DNA of 49,631 nucleotides, from positions 1 through 49,631 of the forward strand of contig JAFXNC010000046.1 of NCBI GenBank assembly GCA_017529875.1, read 5' to 3'. Shown piece by piece: positions 39,375-47,639 of the stretch. This stretch comes from Ruminococcus sp. (GTDB lineage Bacteria > Bacillota > Clostridia > Oscillospirales > Ruminococcaceae). Made by a program: the position numbers and the translations under genes. The number at the start of each line of letters is the position of its first letter. Position 1 is the first letter of the stretch. The notes under the pieces were generated by a model. That model did not search any database and was not told the origin of the DNA. It saw only the letters and a list, made by a program, of their open reading frames with translations.

Positions 39375-40455
39375 TCAGGTCTGTGATTCGTTCCTTTCCG
39401 AAGCCGCTACACTCGGGGTACCGCTCATTTTAGAGGTCTGCACCGTCTTTTTGCTCGGATCGCTTGCGATCCCTCTCCTACGGGCAAAAAAGACGGGCAG
39501 GCTCGAATGGCGCATCGGAAAAAGATCAAAGACGGACGGCTCCGAGCCGTCAATGGGCGGCGTCGTTGCGGCGCTTGCTTTTTCTGTCTGGTTCTTTCCG
39601 CTGGCCGTGATATCCGATCTTAACGGAAGTTATAATAAACAGGATTCTCGCGAGGGCTTGATTTTCGCGGGAATTTATGTTATAATAATAGTATGTGCGG
39701 GTGCGGCTGAGGACAGACTGAAAAAGTTCCTGGGAAGGCCCGCAGGACTGCCTCCCGTGATAAAGCAGCTGTATATCTACTCGGCAAATCTGCTTCTGCT
39801 CCTTGCTGTATCGCTGTTCGGGAGGGAGTATACAGAGGTGCTGCTGCCCTTTAACATGGGCTTCATCGAGTTCGGGGTACTTTACTACCCGATGGTGGCT
39901 CTGTTCATGACGGTATGCATCAACATCTTCCGGCTGCATTTCTGCCTCGGCTCCGACGACAGGGATTCCGTCGGCGGACTCAGCGAGGTCTCCGGCGCTC
40001 TTTCGCTGGTGACTGTGGGGCTCTGCTGCGAGGAGTGTTACAGCTATGCCGGTTCGCTGCTGGCAAACGTGGCGGCAGCCGCCTGCGTAGGTATGCTGAT
40101 CTGGACGCTGTCCCCCTCAAAGCTCATCACCGGCGAGTCCGGCGCAATGTTCGCTGGGGCGGCATTCTCGGCAGCGGTGGTGCTTTCAAAGCTCGAGCTG
40201 CTGTTTTTGCTGGCGGCTCTCCCTCAGACCGGGGACGCCATAGTCGCCGCCGTGAATCATCTGCGTTTCAGACGTCACAAGAGCAGGGGAGACAACACCC
40301 TGCCTCCAAAGCTCCCGGCTCACCTGATGCTGCGGGAGAGGGGCCATTCCGATCATCTGATAATAATTCTGTTTTCCGTACTGAGCCTGATCGGCGGAGC
40401 GGCTTCGCTCCTTTTTGCTGTTTATGCCGGCGGATATCTGTTTATGTACTTATAG
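39367..40455 (+). CDS. Divergent MraY-like phospho-N-acetylmuramoyl-pentapeptide transferase
   Basis: 362 aa with about ten membrane segments, in the normal place of mraY. Family motifs are recognisable but altered. The GTPTMGG motif is EPSMGG (60-65). The DD motif is AED (114-116). NxTDGxDGLA is LGSDDRDSVGG (194-204), which keeps both aspartates (197, 200) but loses the Asn and a Gly. GDTGS is GESGA (256-260), Asp to Glu at 257. The HHH motif is AHLML (318-322), with one His left. MraY attaches the sugar-pentapeptide to undecaprenyl phosphate. It may be a strongly drifted enzyme or an inactive paralogue. The start is a TTG (39367), since no other start codon lies near. Confidence 0.75.
   Translation: MSNQVCDSFLSEAATLGVPLILEVCTVFLLGSLAIPLLRAKKTGRLEWRIGKRSKTDGSEPSMGGVVAALAFSVWFFPLAVISDLNGSYNKQDSREGLIFAGIYVIIIVCAGAAEDRLKKFLGRPAGLPPVIKQLYIYSANLLLLLAVSLFGREYTEVLLPFNMGFIEFGVLYYPMVALFMTVCINIFRLHFCLGSDDRDSVGGLSEVSGALSLVTVGLCCEECYSYAGSLLANVAAAACVGMLIWTLSPSKLITGESGAMFAGAAFSAAVVLSKLELLFLLAALPQTGDAIVAAVNHLRFRRHKSRGDNTLPPKLPAHLMLRERGHSDHLIIILFSVLSLIGGAASLLFAVYAGGYLFMYL
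39658..39686 (+). promoter_or_regulatory. Candidate internal promoter inside the MraY-like gene
   Basis: TTGATT (39658-39663), a 17-base spacer and TATAAT (39681-39686) in an unusually AT-rich part of the gene. It could give extra transcription of ftsW, murG and the genes after them. Confidence 0.5.
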
Positions 40456-40468
40456 GGAGGTCATATAA

Positions 40469-41719
40469 TTGGCTGAATATATCGCCGCCGAAGGCACCCT
40501 CGAAGACGAGGCCGTACCCGGAGCCGAGACCGGCGCCGAGGTCAAACCCAAGAGCAAGCCAAAGATAGCTCAGGCAAGAAAGAAGTTCAATTTCCGGTTC
40601 ATCAAGACCGAGATCGACAAGCCCTTCTGCCTGCTGATACTGGTGCTGCTGGTCTTCGGCATCGTGATGATGTTCTCGGCAAGCTACGCCAGAGCTCTTG
40701 CCATCGAGGGCGACGGCTACTACTACGTTTCAAGGCAGATCAAGGCCGCCGTCATCGGTCTGGCAATAATGATCGCTATGTCGTTCCTCGATTACCACTT
40801 TTTCCAGAACACCTATATCGTGTACGGATTCTTCATCGTGACCTACGGCGTGACCCTGGTCACGTCCTTCGTGGGCTCCTCCACTGCCGACGCCACAAGA
40901 TGGCTCAACATCGGCTCCTTGCAGCTGCAGCCCTCGGAGATACTCAAGATCGCCATGATAATGGTCTTCGCCTACGTTATGGCCTTCAACTTCCTGAGAT
41001 TTCACGACTGGCGTTTCTCCACGCTGCCCTTTATCATAGTCCTCGGACTGGTATGTCTCGTACTGGTGCTGCAAAGGCATATGTCGGCGGTGCTGCTGGT
41101 GTCCATCATCGGCATCTCCATGATGTTTGTGAGCGGTATGCCCAAGAAGCATTTCTTCGCCTTCATCGGTATAGCTGCTTTGCTGGGAGCGCTGTTCCTG
41201 CTTTATAAGATCTTCGTAAACGGCGACTTCAGCTACATAACCGACCGTATACAGAGCTGGCGCGACCCTCTCTCCGATCCCCAGGACACCACCATGCAGA
41301 CCTATAACTCCCTGATAGCCATAGGCTCCGGCGGCGTGTTCGGACTGGGCTTCGGCGAGTCGAGGCAGAAATATCTCTACCTCCCCGAGTCTCAGAACGA
41401 CTTCGTTTTCTCGGTAGTCTGCGAGGAGCTGGGCATGGTGGGCGCTATCGTCGTGATACTGCTGTTCGTCATGTTCATACTCCGCGGCTTCTATATCGCC
41501 ACCCGCGCCAAGGACCGTTTCGGTATGCTGCTGGCTGCGGGCATCACGATCCAGATCGGCGCACAGGCGCTCCTGAACATCGCCGTTGCCACCAACGCCT
41601 TCCCCAACACCGGCATCTCGCTGCCTTTCTTCAGCTACGGACGTACCGCGCTGATAATACAGCTTGCCGAAATGGGCATACTGCTGAGCATATCACGGCA
41701 GTCTGCCACCAAAAAATGA
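40469..41719 (+). CDS. ftsW: FtsW/SpoVE-type SEDS glycosyltransferase
   Basis: 416 aa with ten membrane segments. A 45-residue charged cytoplasmic N-terminus precedes the first. LQLQPSEILKIAMI and the C-terminal GISLPFFSYGRTALI are the SEDS motifs. It polymerises glycan at the septum together with the class B PBP encoded four genes earlier. Position and length support FtsW over RodA. The start is TTG at 40469, with GGGAGG 8 bases upstream, and no ATG fits better. The gap to the MraY-like stop is 13 bases. murD, often found between mraY and ftsW, is absent. Confidence 0.93.
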   Translation: MAEYIAAEGTLEDEAVPGAETGAEVKPKSKPKIAQARKKFNFRFIKTEIDKPFCLLILVLLVFGIVMMFSASYARALAIEGDGYYYVSRQIKAAVIGLAIMIAMSFLDYHFFQNTYIVYGFFIVTYGVTLVTSFVGSSTADATRWLNIGSLQLQPSEILKIAMIMVFAYVMAFNFLRFHDWRFSTLPFIIVLGLVCLVLVLQRHMSAVLLVSIIGISMMFVSGMPKKHFFAFIGIAALLGALFLLYKIFVNGDFSYITDRIQSWRDPLSDPQDTTMQTYNSLIAIGSGGVFGLGFGESRQKYLYLPESQNDFVFSVVCEELGMVGAIVVILLFVMFILRGFYIATRAKDRFGMLLAAGITIQIGAQALLNIAVATNAFPNTGISLPFFSYGRTALIIQLAEMGILLSISRQSATKK

Positions 41720-41737
41720 TCTCCCGGAGGGATAACT

Positions 41738-42880
41738 ATGCTTAGAGTTCTGCTTGCCGGCGGCGGTACTGCCGGACATATAAATCCGGCTATGGCCATC
41801 GCGGAGATAATAAAGGAGCATCACCCCGATGCGGAATTCTGTTTCGCCGGGAACCCCGAAAAGCTTGAAGCCAAGATCGTACCCCAGGCTGGATACCGTT
41901 TTGAGCCCATAAAGATCGAGGGTATACAGCGCCATATCAGCGGCGAGAACATCAAACGCAACGTCAAGGCTGTCCACTACCTGATCCATTCGGGCAAGCG
42001 GGCCAAGGCCATAATCAATGATTTCAAGCCCGATCTTGTCATCGGCACCGGCGGCTATGTCTCAGGGCCTATCGTCAGGAAGGCCGCCAAAATGGGCATA
42101 AAGACCGCTATCCACGAGGCCAACGCCTTTGCCGGCATGACCACCAAGCTGCTTAGCAAGCAGGTGGATAAGATCATGCTCACCGTGGAGAAGACCAAGA
42201 ACCTCGACGAGAGCGTCAGGGACAAGTGCGTCGTCACCGGACTGCCGGTAAGACGCGCCTTCGAGCGAAAGACCAAGAGCGAGGCCCGCCGTGAGCTGGG
42301 TTTCAAGGAGGACGATATCATCATCCTCTCCTGCGGAGGCAGCCTCGGCGCCCGAACGATAAACGAGAACGCCGCCAGGCTCATGAAGTGGTATCAGGAG
42401 ACCGGCAGCAGCATCTGCCACATCCATTCCTACGGCACCTATAAGGATTACGCCGGCTTCGTTGACAAGCTGGAGGCCGAGGGGGTCAAGGTCAAGGATA
42501 ACCCCAGGCTCATCGTCAGCGAGTATGTAAATATGCCTCTTTCGCTGGCTGCCTGCGATCTCGTTATCACCCGCTGCGGTGCCAGCACCCTGACAGAGCT
42601 TGAAGCCGTCGGCAGGGGAGCCATACTTATCCCTTCGCCCGTGGTCGCAGAGAACCACCAGTACCACAACGGTATGGTGCTGCAGAACGCCGGCGCTGGC
42701 TTCGTATATCAGGAAAGCGAGCTTAAAGAGAACACAGTCATCGACAAGGTCGCTGAGCTGACCAAAGCTCCGGATAAAATGGCGGAGCTCTCCGCCAATG
42801 CCGCCGGGCTCTATATCAGCGATACCAACGACCGTATATATGAGACGATCAGACCGCTGATCGAAGAAACAGCAAAGTAA
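41738..42880 (+). CDS. murG: UDP-GlcNAc:undecaprenyl-PP-MurNAc-pentapeptide GlcNAc transferase
   Basis: 380 aa. The N-terminal GGGTAGH (8-14) and a UDP-binding C-terminal half with CGGSLGA and RCGASTLTELEAVGRG are MurG signatures. It turns lipid I into lipid II on the inner face of the membrane. Length is slightly over the usual 360. CGGAGGGAT precedes the ATG. It follows ftsW after 18 bases and precedes an unknown membrane gene by 22 bases. Confidence 0.96.
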   Translation: MLRVLLAGGGTAGHINPAMAIAEIIKEHHPDAEFCFAGNPEKLEAKIVPQAGYRFEPIKIEGIQRHISGENIKRNVKAVHYLIHSGKRAKAIINDFKPDLVIGTGGYVSGPIVRKAAKMGIKTAIHEANAFAGMTTKLLSKQVDKIMLTVEKTKNLDESVRDKCVVTGLPVRRAFERKTKSEARRELGFKEDDIIILSCGGSLGARTINENAARLMKWYQETGSSICHIHSYGTYKDYAGFVDKLEAEGVKVKDNPRLIVSEYVNMPLSLAACDLVITRCGASTLTELEAVGRGAILIPSPVVAENHQYHNGMVLQNAGAGFVYQESELKENTVIDKVAELTKAPDKMAELSANAAGLYISDTNDRIYETIRPLIEETAK

Positions 42881-42902
42881 ACCACAAGTAAAGGAGAATA
42901 CA

Positions 42903-43766
42903 ATGCGCCGTTCCGATAAAAATTCAATGGATCCTATCAGCCTGCCTGATAAGGACAAAATAAACGGGTTGCAGGGCGGTTTTGTAAGCAGCAAGCGCGT
43001 TCACAAGGAGACCGGGATCGACGATTTCACCAACTTCGTCAAACCCAATTTCGATACTGCAGCCCCGGTGAAAGTACCGGAAAGAAAGGAGCCTGAGCCT
43101 GAAAAGGACGAGCTCGACGAGTACCTCGAGGAAATGAAACAGCGCGAGGAAAGGATCAACAGAGGCAAGGGCAGCGTCAAGGGCGTTAAGGTCGGCAAGA
43201 AATATGTTGCATCCTGGCTGATAAAGCGGATAGTCATTATCGTTGTTTTGGCGCTGTTCGTGGTCATCACCTTCCTGCCGCCGGTCATGATATCCTCCAG
43301 CGAGGGTCAGACCCTTCAAGTCAACGTCTTCGAGAACGTAAGCGTCCCCTACCTCAAAGAGGAGATACTTTCTAACTGGAACGTATACGAGCTTGAAAAT
43401 ATGTCCTCGGAGCGGGCGGAGAATTACCGCGTCTGCACCGTGGGCATCGAAGTCAAGAATTTTTCGCCTTATTCCGTGGAGTTGGAGGGCTTCCGCATAG
43501 TGACCTGCGATCCTACTTACAAGGACAAGTTCATTGCCGTAAAGCCCATCCAGGATGAGATCAGCATTTCGCCCTTTAAGGTAACGACTGTCGAAGTACA
43601 GATACTGATAAACGTTTCGGAGCTTTCCGAGGAGCAGTTCAACGAGGCTATGACCAGCCTTATCATCAGCACCTCCGGACTGCGCAAAAAGATCGGGCCT
43701 ATCCCGATCCCGACAGTTCCTGCCTATATCTTTGTATCTGATTCCCTTGAATTCAAGCTCAACTGA
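42903..43766 (+). CDS. Unknown single-pass membrane protein inside the cell-wall cluster
   Basis: 287 aa, not recognised. A cytoplasmic N-terminus of about 106 residues, with a highly charged region (60-90, rich in Glu and Lys) that may form a short helix, one membrane segment (about 107-130) and an outer domain of about 155 residues with a beta-rich look. No enzyme motif. AAAGGAG precedes the ATG. Placed between murG and murA, both wall precursor genes, and followed by ftsQ. The topology (charged inner tail, single anchor, outer beta domain) resembles divisome scaffold proteins. Good candidate for a lineage-specific division or wall factor, on position and topology only. Confidence 0.75.
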   Translation: MRRSDKNSMDPISLPDKDKINGLQGGFVSSKRVHKETGIDDFTNFVKPNFDTAAPVKVPERKEPEPEKDELDEYLEEMKQREERINRGKGSVKGVKVGKKYVASWLIKRIVIIVVLALFVVITFLPPVMISSSEGQTLQVNVFENVSVPYLKEEILSNWNVYELENMSSERAENYRVCTVGIEVKNFSPYSVELEGFRIVTCDPTYKDKFIAVKPIQDEISISPFKVTTVEVQILINVSELSEEQFNEAMTSLIISTSGLRKKIGPIPIPTVPAYIFVSDSLEFKLN

Positions 43767-43851
43767 CAGCTGTTTTCACTCCTTTTGCGATAAAGGCATA
43801 ATATAAAGCGTGAGCTGAAGGCTTTTACTAATTGCAAAAGGGGATATGGCT

Positions 43852-45111
43852 ATGCAGAGGCTGATAATTGAAGGTGAGAAACGGCTTTCCGGCGAGATAA
43901 AGGTGCAGGGCGCCAAGAACAGCGCACTTCCGCTGCTCTCCGCTGCGCTGCTGGTGCAGGGCGAGACTGTGCTGCACAACTGCCCCCGGCTCAGCGATGT
44001 GTTCGCTGCCTGCCGGATACTGGGACATCTCGGCTGCGAATGCAGGGTGTCGGGCAATACCGTCACCGTCAGGGCTGACGCGCCCTGCGGCTGCTGCGTC
44101 CCCGACGAGCTTATGCGGGAGATGCGCTCCTCCATAGCCTTCCTCGGAGCGATCCTCGGCAGGACAGGGGAGTGCTGTCTGTCATTCCCCGGCGGCTGTG
44201 CCCTGGGTGCAAGACCCATTGACCTGCATCTTGAGGCGCTGCGCAAAATGGGCGTTACCGTCACCGAAAAGCACGGTATGCTCAGATGCGTCTGCCCGGG
44301 AGGGCTCAAGGGCGCACAGATACATCTGTCCTTCCCCTCGGTAGGGGCAACTGAAAATATCATCCTCGCCGCCGTCCTCGCCAAGGGCACTACCGTTATC
44401 GGCAACGCGGCCAAGGAACCGGAGATCAAGGATCTTGCCCGGTTTTTGAACCTCTGCGGCGCCCGGATCCAGGGCGCAGGCACTGACACCGTGGTCATCG
44501 AGGGCGTGGATAAGCTCTCTCCTGTGGAGTATACCGTCATGCCCGACAGGGTGTGCGTATGCACTCTCATGTCGGCAGCCGCGATCACAGGCGGCGAGAT
44601 AACCGTTAGAGGCGCTGCCGCCGAGGACATCGAGGCCGTGATCCCGGTCTATGAGCAGATGGGCTGCTCAGTGTATACCTACTCCGACAGACTGTTTATT
44701 TCCCGAACAAGGCCGCTCCGCGCCGTGGACAGGGTGGTCACGCTGCCTTATCCGGGGTTCCCCACCGACGCTCAGGCCATGACTATGGCGGCTCTCTCGC
44801 TGGCGAAGGGCACCAGTATCATGGTGGAGACCATCTTCGAGAACCGCTACCGCCATGTGAGCGAACTGGTGAGGATGGGTGCCGATATCCGCGTGGAGGG
44901 CAGGACGGCAGTTATCAAGGGCGTTGACCGGCTCTACGGGGCAAGGGTCGAGGCCACCGATCTCAGGGGCGGCGCAGCACTGGCTGTGGCAGCACTTGCG
45001 GCAGAGGGCGTCACCGAGATCCGCGGACTGAGATACATCGACCGCGGCTATGAAAAAATCGAAGACCAGCTATCGTCTCTCGGCGCAAGCGTGAGACGGG
45101 TCAGCGAATAA
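43852..45111 (+). CDS. murA: UDP-N-acetylglucosamine 1-carboxyvinyltransferase
   Basis: 419 aa, standard length. The phosphoenolpyruvate-binding cysteine is Cys116 in FPGGCALGARPIDLHL, where fosfomycin reacts. KVQGAKNSALP at the N-terminus is the usual opening. It makes the first committed precursor of peptidoglycan. The ATG at 43852 fits AAAGGGG (8 bases upstream) and gives the normal N-terminus. An ATG 6 bases earlier (43846) is too close to that site. A CCTTTTGC at 43781-43788 could pair with this ribosome site, see findings. Confidence 0.96.
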   Translation: MQRLIIEGEKRLSGEIKVQGAKNSALPLLSAALLVQGETVLHNCPRLSDVFAACRILGHLGCECRVSGNTVTVRADAPCGCCVPDELMREMRSSIAFLGAILGRTGECCLSFPGGCALGARPIDLHLEALRKMGVTVTEKHGMLRCVCPGGLKGAQIHLSFPSVGATENIILAAVLAKGTTVIGNAAKEPEIKDLARFLNLCGARIQGAGTDTVVIEGVDKLSPVEYTVMPDRVCVCTLMSAAAITGGEITVRGAAAEDIEAVIPVYEQMGCSVYTYSDRLFISRTRPLRAVDRVVTLPYPGFPTDAQAMTMAALSLAKGTSIMVETIFENRYRHVSELVRMGADIRVEGRTAVIKGVDRLYGARVEATDLRGGAALAVAALAAEGVTEIRGLRYIDRGYEKIEDQLSSLGASVRRVSE

Positions 45112-45126
45112 AGGAAAAGTATAAAA

Positions 45127-46077
45127 ATGAAGGATATCGTAAAAAGTCAGGTAAATGACGAATACAAGTTCATAAACGGCAAGAAGGTCAAGGTCGCCCG
45201 CCGCAGAAGGCGCAGCAACCTCATGACCTACTGTGCCATTGCGGTGGCGATATGTACCGTCATCGGACTGGCGATAAGCCTGTTTTTCCTCTTTGATCTG
45301 GAGGAGGTGCAGGTCTCCGGCCTCACTCTCTACTCCAACGAGCAGATACTTGCCGCCGGCGGCGTCGAGGCCGGGAAGAACCTCATCCGTACCAACACCA
45401 ACGTCATCGAGGACAGACTGCTCCAGACCCTACCTTATATAAAAAGCGTCGAGGTGGATAAGGATTACCCCCACTCCATGAAGATCTCCATAGTCGAGGA
45501 AGTCAAGTGCGCGGATATCGAGCTCGCAGGGAAGTACTACGTCATCTCGCCAGCCGGCAAGCTGCTGGAGGTGGGCAACACCGCCCCCGACCCCGACCTG
45601 CCCCTGGTCATCGGCTTTGAGCTGAAAGAACCGGAGCTGGGCAAGAAGATCGAGTCGGAAAACGAGCTCAAATCCAAGGTGCTGCTCCAGCTGCTGGATT
45701 CGATCGACCGCTGCGGCTTCAAGAAGATCTCACAGATCAACATTACCGAGCGTACCGACATCGAGCTGATCTACGACAACAGGATCACCGTCAAGCTCGG
45801 CAGCTCCCTCGACCTGGACTTCAAGCTGGCCTCTATCAAGGGCACTATCGACCAGAAGCTCCCCAGGGACTTCGAGGGCACGCTTAAATACAACAGCGCC
45901 AAGAGCGGTATCTCGGCGATCTCAAAGGCGGCGCTCACCACCACGACTGCGGCGCCTAAGTCCGTTTCGGCAGAGATCCCCGCAGCAGCTGACGCCGACC
46001 CCGCGCAGACGTCTCAGGAGGCTACCGCAGCCACCCAGCCCGACGATAACGGCTATAATGGCTGGCAGGCCAACTGA
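45127..46077 (+). CDS. ftsQ: FtsQ/DivIB-type division protein
   Basis: 316 aa. A basic cytoplasmic N-terminus with an ARRRRR stretch, one membrane segment (about 35-57), a POTRA domain (about 60-130, opening with VQVSGLTLYSNEQI) and an FtsQ-type beta domain. The C-terminal 60 residues are Ala/Thr/Asp-rich and look disordered. It joins FtsL and FtsB in the divisome. It comes 15 bases after murA. The gap that follows it, before ftsZ, is 248 bases with a separate promoter. Confidence 0.9.
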   Translation: MKDIVKSQVNDEYKFINGKKVKVARRRRRSNLMTYCAIAVAICTVIGLAISLFFLFDLEEVQVSGLTLYSNEQILAAGGVEAGKNLIRTNTNVIEDRLLQTLPYIKSVEVDKDYPHSMKISIVEEVKCADIELAGKYYVISPAGKLLEVGNTAPDPDLPLVIGFELKEPELGKKIESENELKSKVLLQLLDSIDRCGFKKISQINITERTDIELIYDNRITVKLGSSLDLDFKLASIKGTIDQKLPRDFEGTLKYNSAKSGISAISKAALTTTTAAPKSVSAEIPAAADADPAQTSQEATAATQPDDNGYNGWQAN

Positions 46078-46186
46078 TACCCGCCGGGCAGTTTACGATA
46101 TTTGTGCATGATGTACAACAAGCGCCTAAATTCTGACTTGGATTTATATATTTTCTGAAAATTTGACAGTATTCTTATTATCTGTC

Positions 46187-46215
46187 TTTACATTTTTAGG
46201 GTTTTGTGTTAGAAT
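46187..46215 (+). promoter_or_regulatory. Promoter of ftsZ
   Basis: TTTACA (46187-46192), a 17-base spacer and TAGAAT (46210-46215). A TTGACA at 46163-46168 lies upstream without a good -10. Transcription would start near 46222, leaving a leader of about 100 bases with a hairpin in it. Confidence 0.65.
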
Positions 46216-46250
46216 ATTTATGTGTCTATATCGCTATGGGATTGTTATGC

Positions 46251-46273
46251 CCCTTTTCGGTCAGCGAAAAGGG
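46251..46273 (+). promoter_or_regulatory. Stable hairpin in the ftsZ leader
   Basis: CCCTTTTCG (46251-46259) pairs perfectly with CGAAAAGGG (46265-46273) around GTCAG. No T run follows, so it is not a standard terminator. It may be an RNA stability or attenuation element of ftsZ. Confidence 0.5.
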
Positions 46274-46325
46274 CTTATGTAAAAATTTTATAGGATGAAA
46301 TCAAAATACACAGGAGGAAATGAAT

Positions 46326-47441
46326 ATGTCTTATGAGTATGTAGAAGCACCTGTTGAAGGAGCAAGGATCAAGGTCATCGGTGTCGGCGGCGGCGGCGGA
46401 AACGCCCTTAACTGTATCGCCAGCCAGGGGATCACGGGCAATGTGGAGTACATTGCGATCAATACCGATATCCAGGCTTTGAAAAACTCTAAGGCCAACG
46501 GAAAGATCCAGATCGGCGCTAAGCTGACCCACGGTCTCGGTGCAGGCGCTAAGCCTGAGATCGGCGAGGCCTCCGCTCAGGAGAGCAAGGAGGAGATCTC
46601 CGAGGTCATCAAGGACGCTGATATGGTATTCATCACCGCCGGAATGGGCGGCGGTACCGGTACCGGTGCTGCTCCTGTTGTTGCTCAGATAGCTCAGGAA
46701 ATGGATAAGCTCACCGTAGCAGTAGTTACCAAGCCCTTCAAGTTCGAGGGCGCCAAGAAAATGGAGAAGGCTGAGAAGGGGATCGCTGCGATGCTCCAGC
46801 ACGTTGACGCGCTCATCGTTATCCCTAATCAGAATCTTCTTGCCAACGGTCAGAAGCTGACCATGCGTCAGAGCTACGCTCTCGCCGATGAGGTGCTCAA
46901 GGATGACGTTATCTCCATCGCCGAGATCATCACCAGACACGACGAGATCAACGTTGACTTCGCTGATATCACTACCATTATAAAGAACGCCGGCTTCGCT
47001 CATATGGCCAAGGGCCACGGCACCGGCAAGGATAAGGTACACGACGTCGTAACTCAGGTCATTTCCAGCGACCTGCTTGAGACCTCTATCAAGGGCGCCA
47101 AGAGACTGCTGGTAAACATCACCATGAGCGAGGATATCGTAGTAGACGAGATCGACGAGCTGACCAACGCTATCACCGAGGCAGTTGACGACGATGCAGA
47201 GATCATCTTCGGCAACGGCTACGACGAGAACGCCAGCGACGAGGTTTATGTTACCGTTATCGCGGCTGACTTCGACGATGCGGCAGTAGCTGCCGACAGC
47301 ACCAGGAAGTCTGCCTATTCCGCAAATTTCACCTCTGCCAACGATGCTAAGGCCGACGCCGAGGCAAGACATAAAGCAGGCGTAAAGGCTGCTGATAATC
47401 CTGACTATTACGACGATATTTTCAATATCTTCAAGAAGTAA
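46326..47441 (+). CDS. ftsZ: Cell division GTPase FtsZ
   Basis: 371 aa. The tubulin signature GGGTGTG (108-114) and the T7 loop NVDFADI (209-215), followed by KNAGFAHM, are present. It forms the Z ring. The conserved NAVNRM block reads NALNCI (26-31), with Arg replaced by Cys. The C-terminal linker is short and ends in DYYDDIFNIFKK, unlike the usual DIPxFLR peptide for FtsA/SepF. The ATG at 46326 fits AGGAGG (46312-46317) with 8 bases, while the ATG at 46320 is too close. No ftsA precedes it. Confidence 0.97.
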   Translation: MSYEYVEAPVEGARIKVIGVGGGGGNALNCIASQGITGNVEYIAINTDIQALKNSKANGKIQIGAKLTHGLGAGAKPEIGEASAQESKEEISEVIKDADMVFITAGMGGGTGTGAAPVVAQIAQEMDKLTVAVVTKPFKFEGAKKMEKAEKGIAAMLQHVDALIVIPNQNLLANGQKLTMRQSYALADEVLKDDVISIAEIITRHDEINVDFADITTIIKNAGFAHMAKGHGTGKDKVHDVVTQVISSDLLETSIKGAKRLLVNITMSEDIVVDEIDELTNAITEAVDDDAEIIFGNGYDENASDEVYVTVIAADFDDAAVAADSTRKSAYSANFTSANDAKADAEARHKAGVKAADNPDYYDDIFNIFKK

Positions 47442-47448
47442 TAACTCG

Positions 47449-47481
47449 TAAGGGACGGACAGGCTTTATGTTCGTCCCTTA
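47449..47481 (+). terminator. Terminator-like hairpin after ftsZ
   Basis: TAAGGGACG (47449-47457) pairs with CGTCCCTTA (47473-47481). The T tract is weak. Confidence 0.55.
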
Positions 47482-47496
47482 TTACTATACTGTACA

Positions 47497-47523
47497 GATA
47501 ATTGTACAAAGTGTACAATTATC
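47497..47523. repeat. Perfect 12-bp inverted repeat between ftsZ and the DivIVA gene
   Basis: GATAATTGTACA and TGTACAATTATC flank AAG, a perfect palindrome of the size bound by dimeric repressors. Followed by GGTTTTG, it could also help to end ftsZ transcripts. Confidence 0.6.
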
Positions 47524-47575
47524 GGTTTTGTGATTTGTCGGATTATATGAACTTTTGAAAATCGTTATAAATCAG

Positions 47576-47604
47576 TTGAAAAACTAACTAAAACATTGTA
47601 TAAT
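47576..47604 (+). promoter_or_regulatory. SigA-type promoter of the DivIVA-like gene
   Basis: TTGAAA (47576-47581), a 17-base spacer and TATAAT (47599-47604), 35 bases before the start codon. Confidence 0.85.
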
Positions 47605-47639
47605 AAAATAAATAAATTATCTTATGGAGGTAATTACAA

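Noticed and set aside
46275..47372. 365-aa open frame on the minus strand
   Set aside because: Antisense of ftsZ, with biased composition and no ribosome site.
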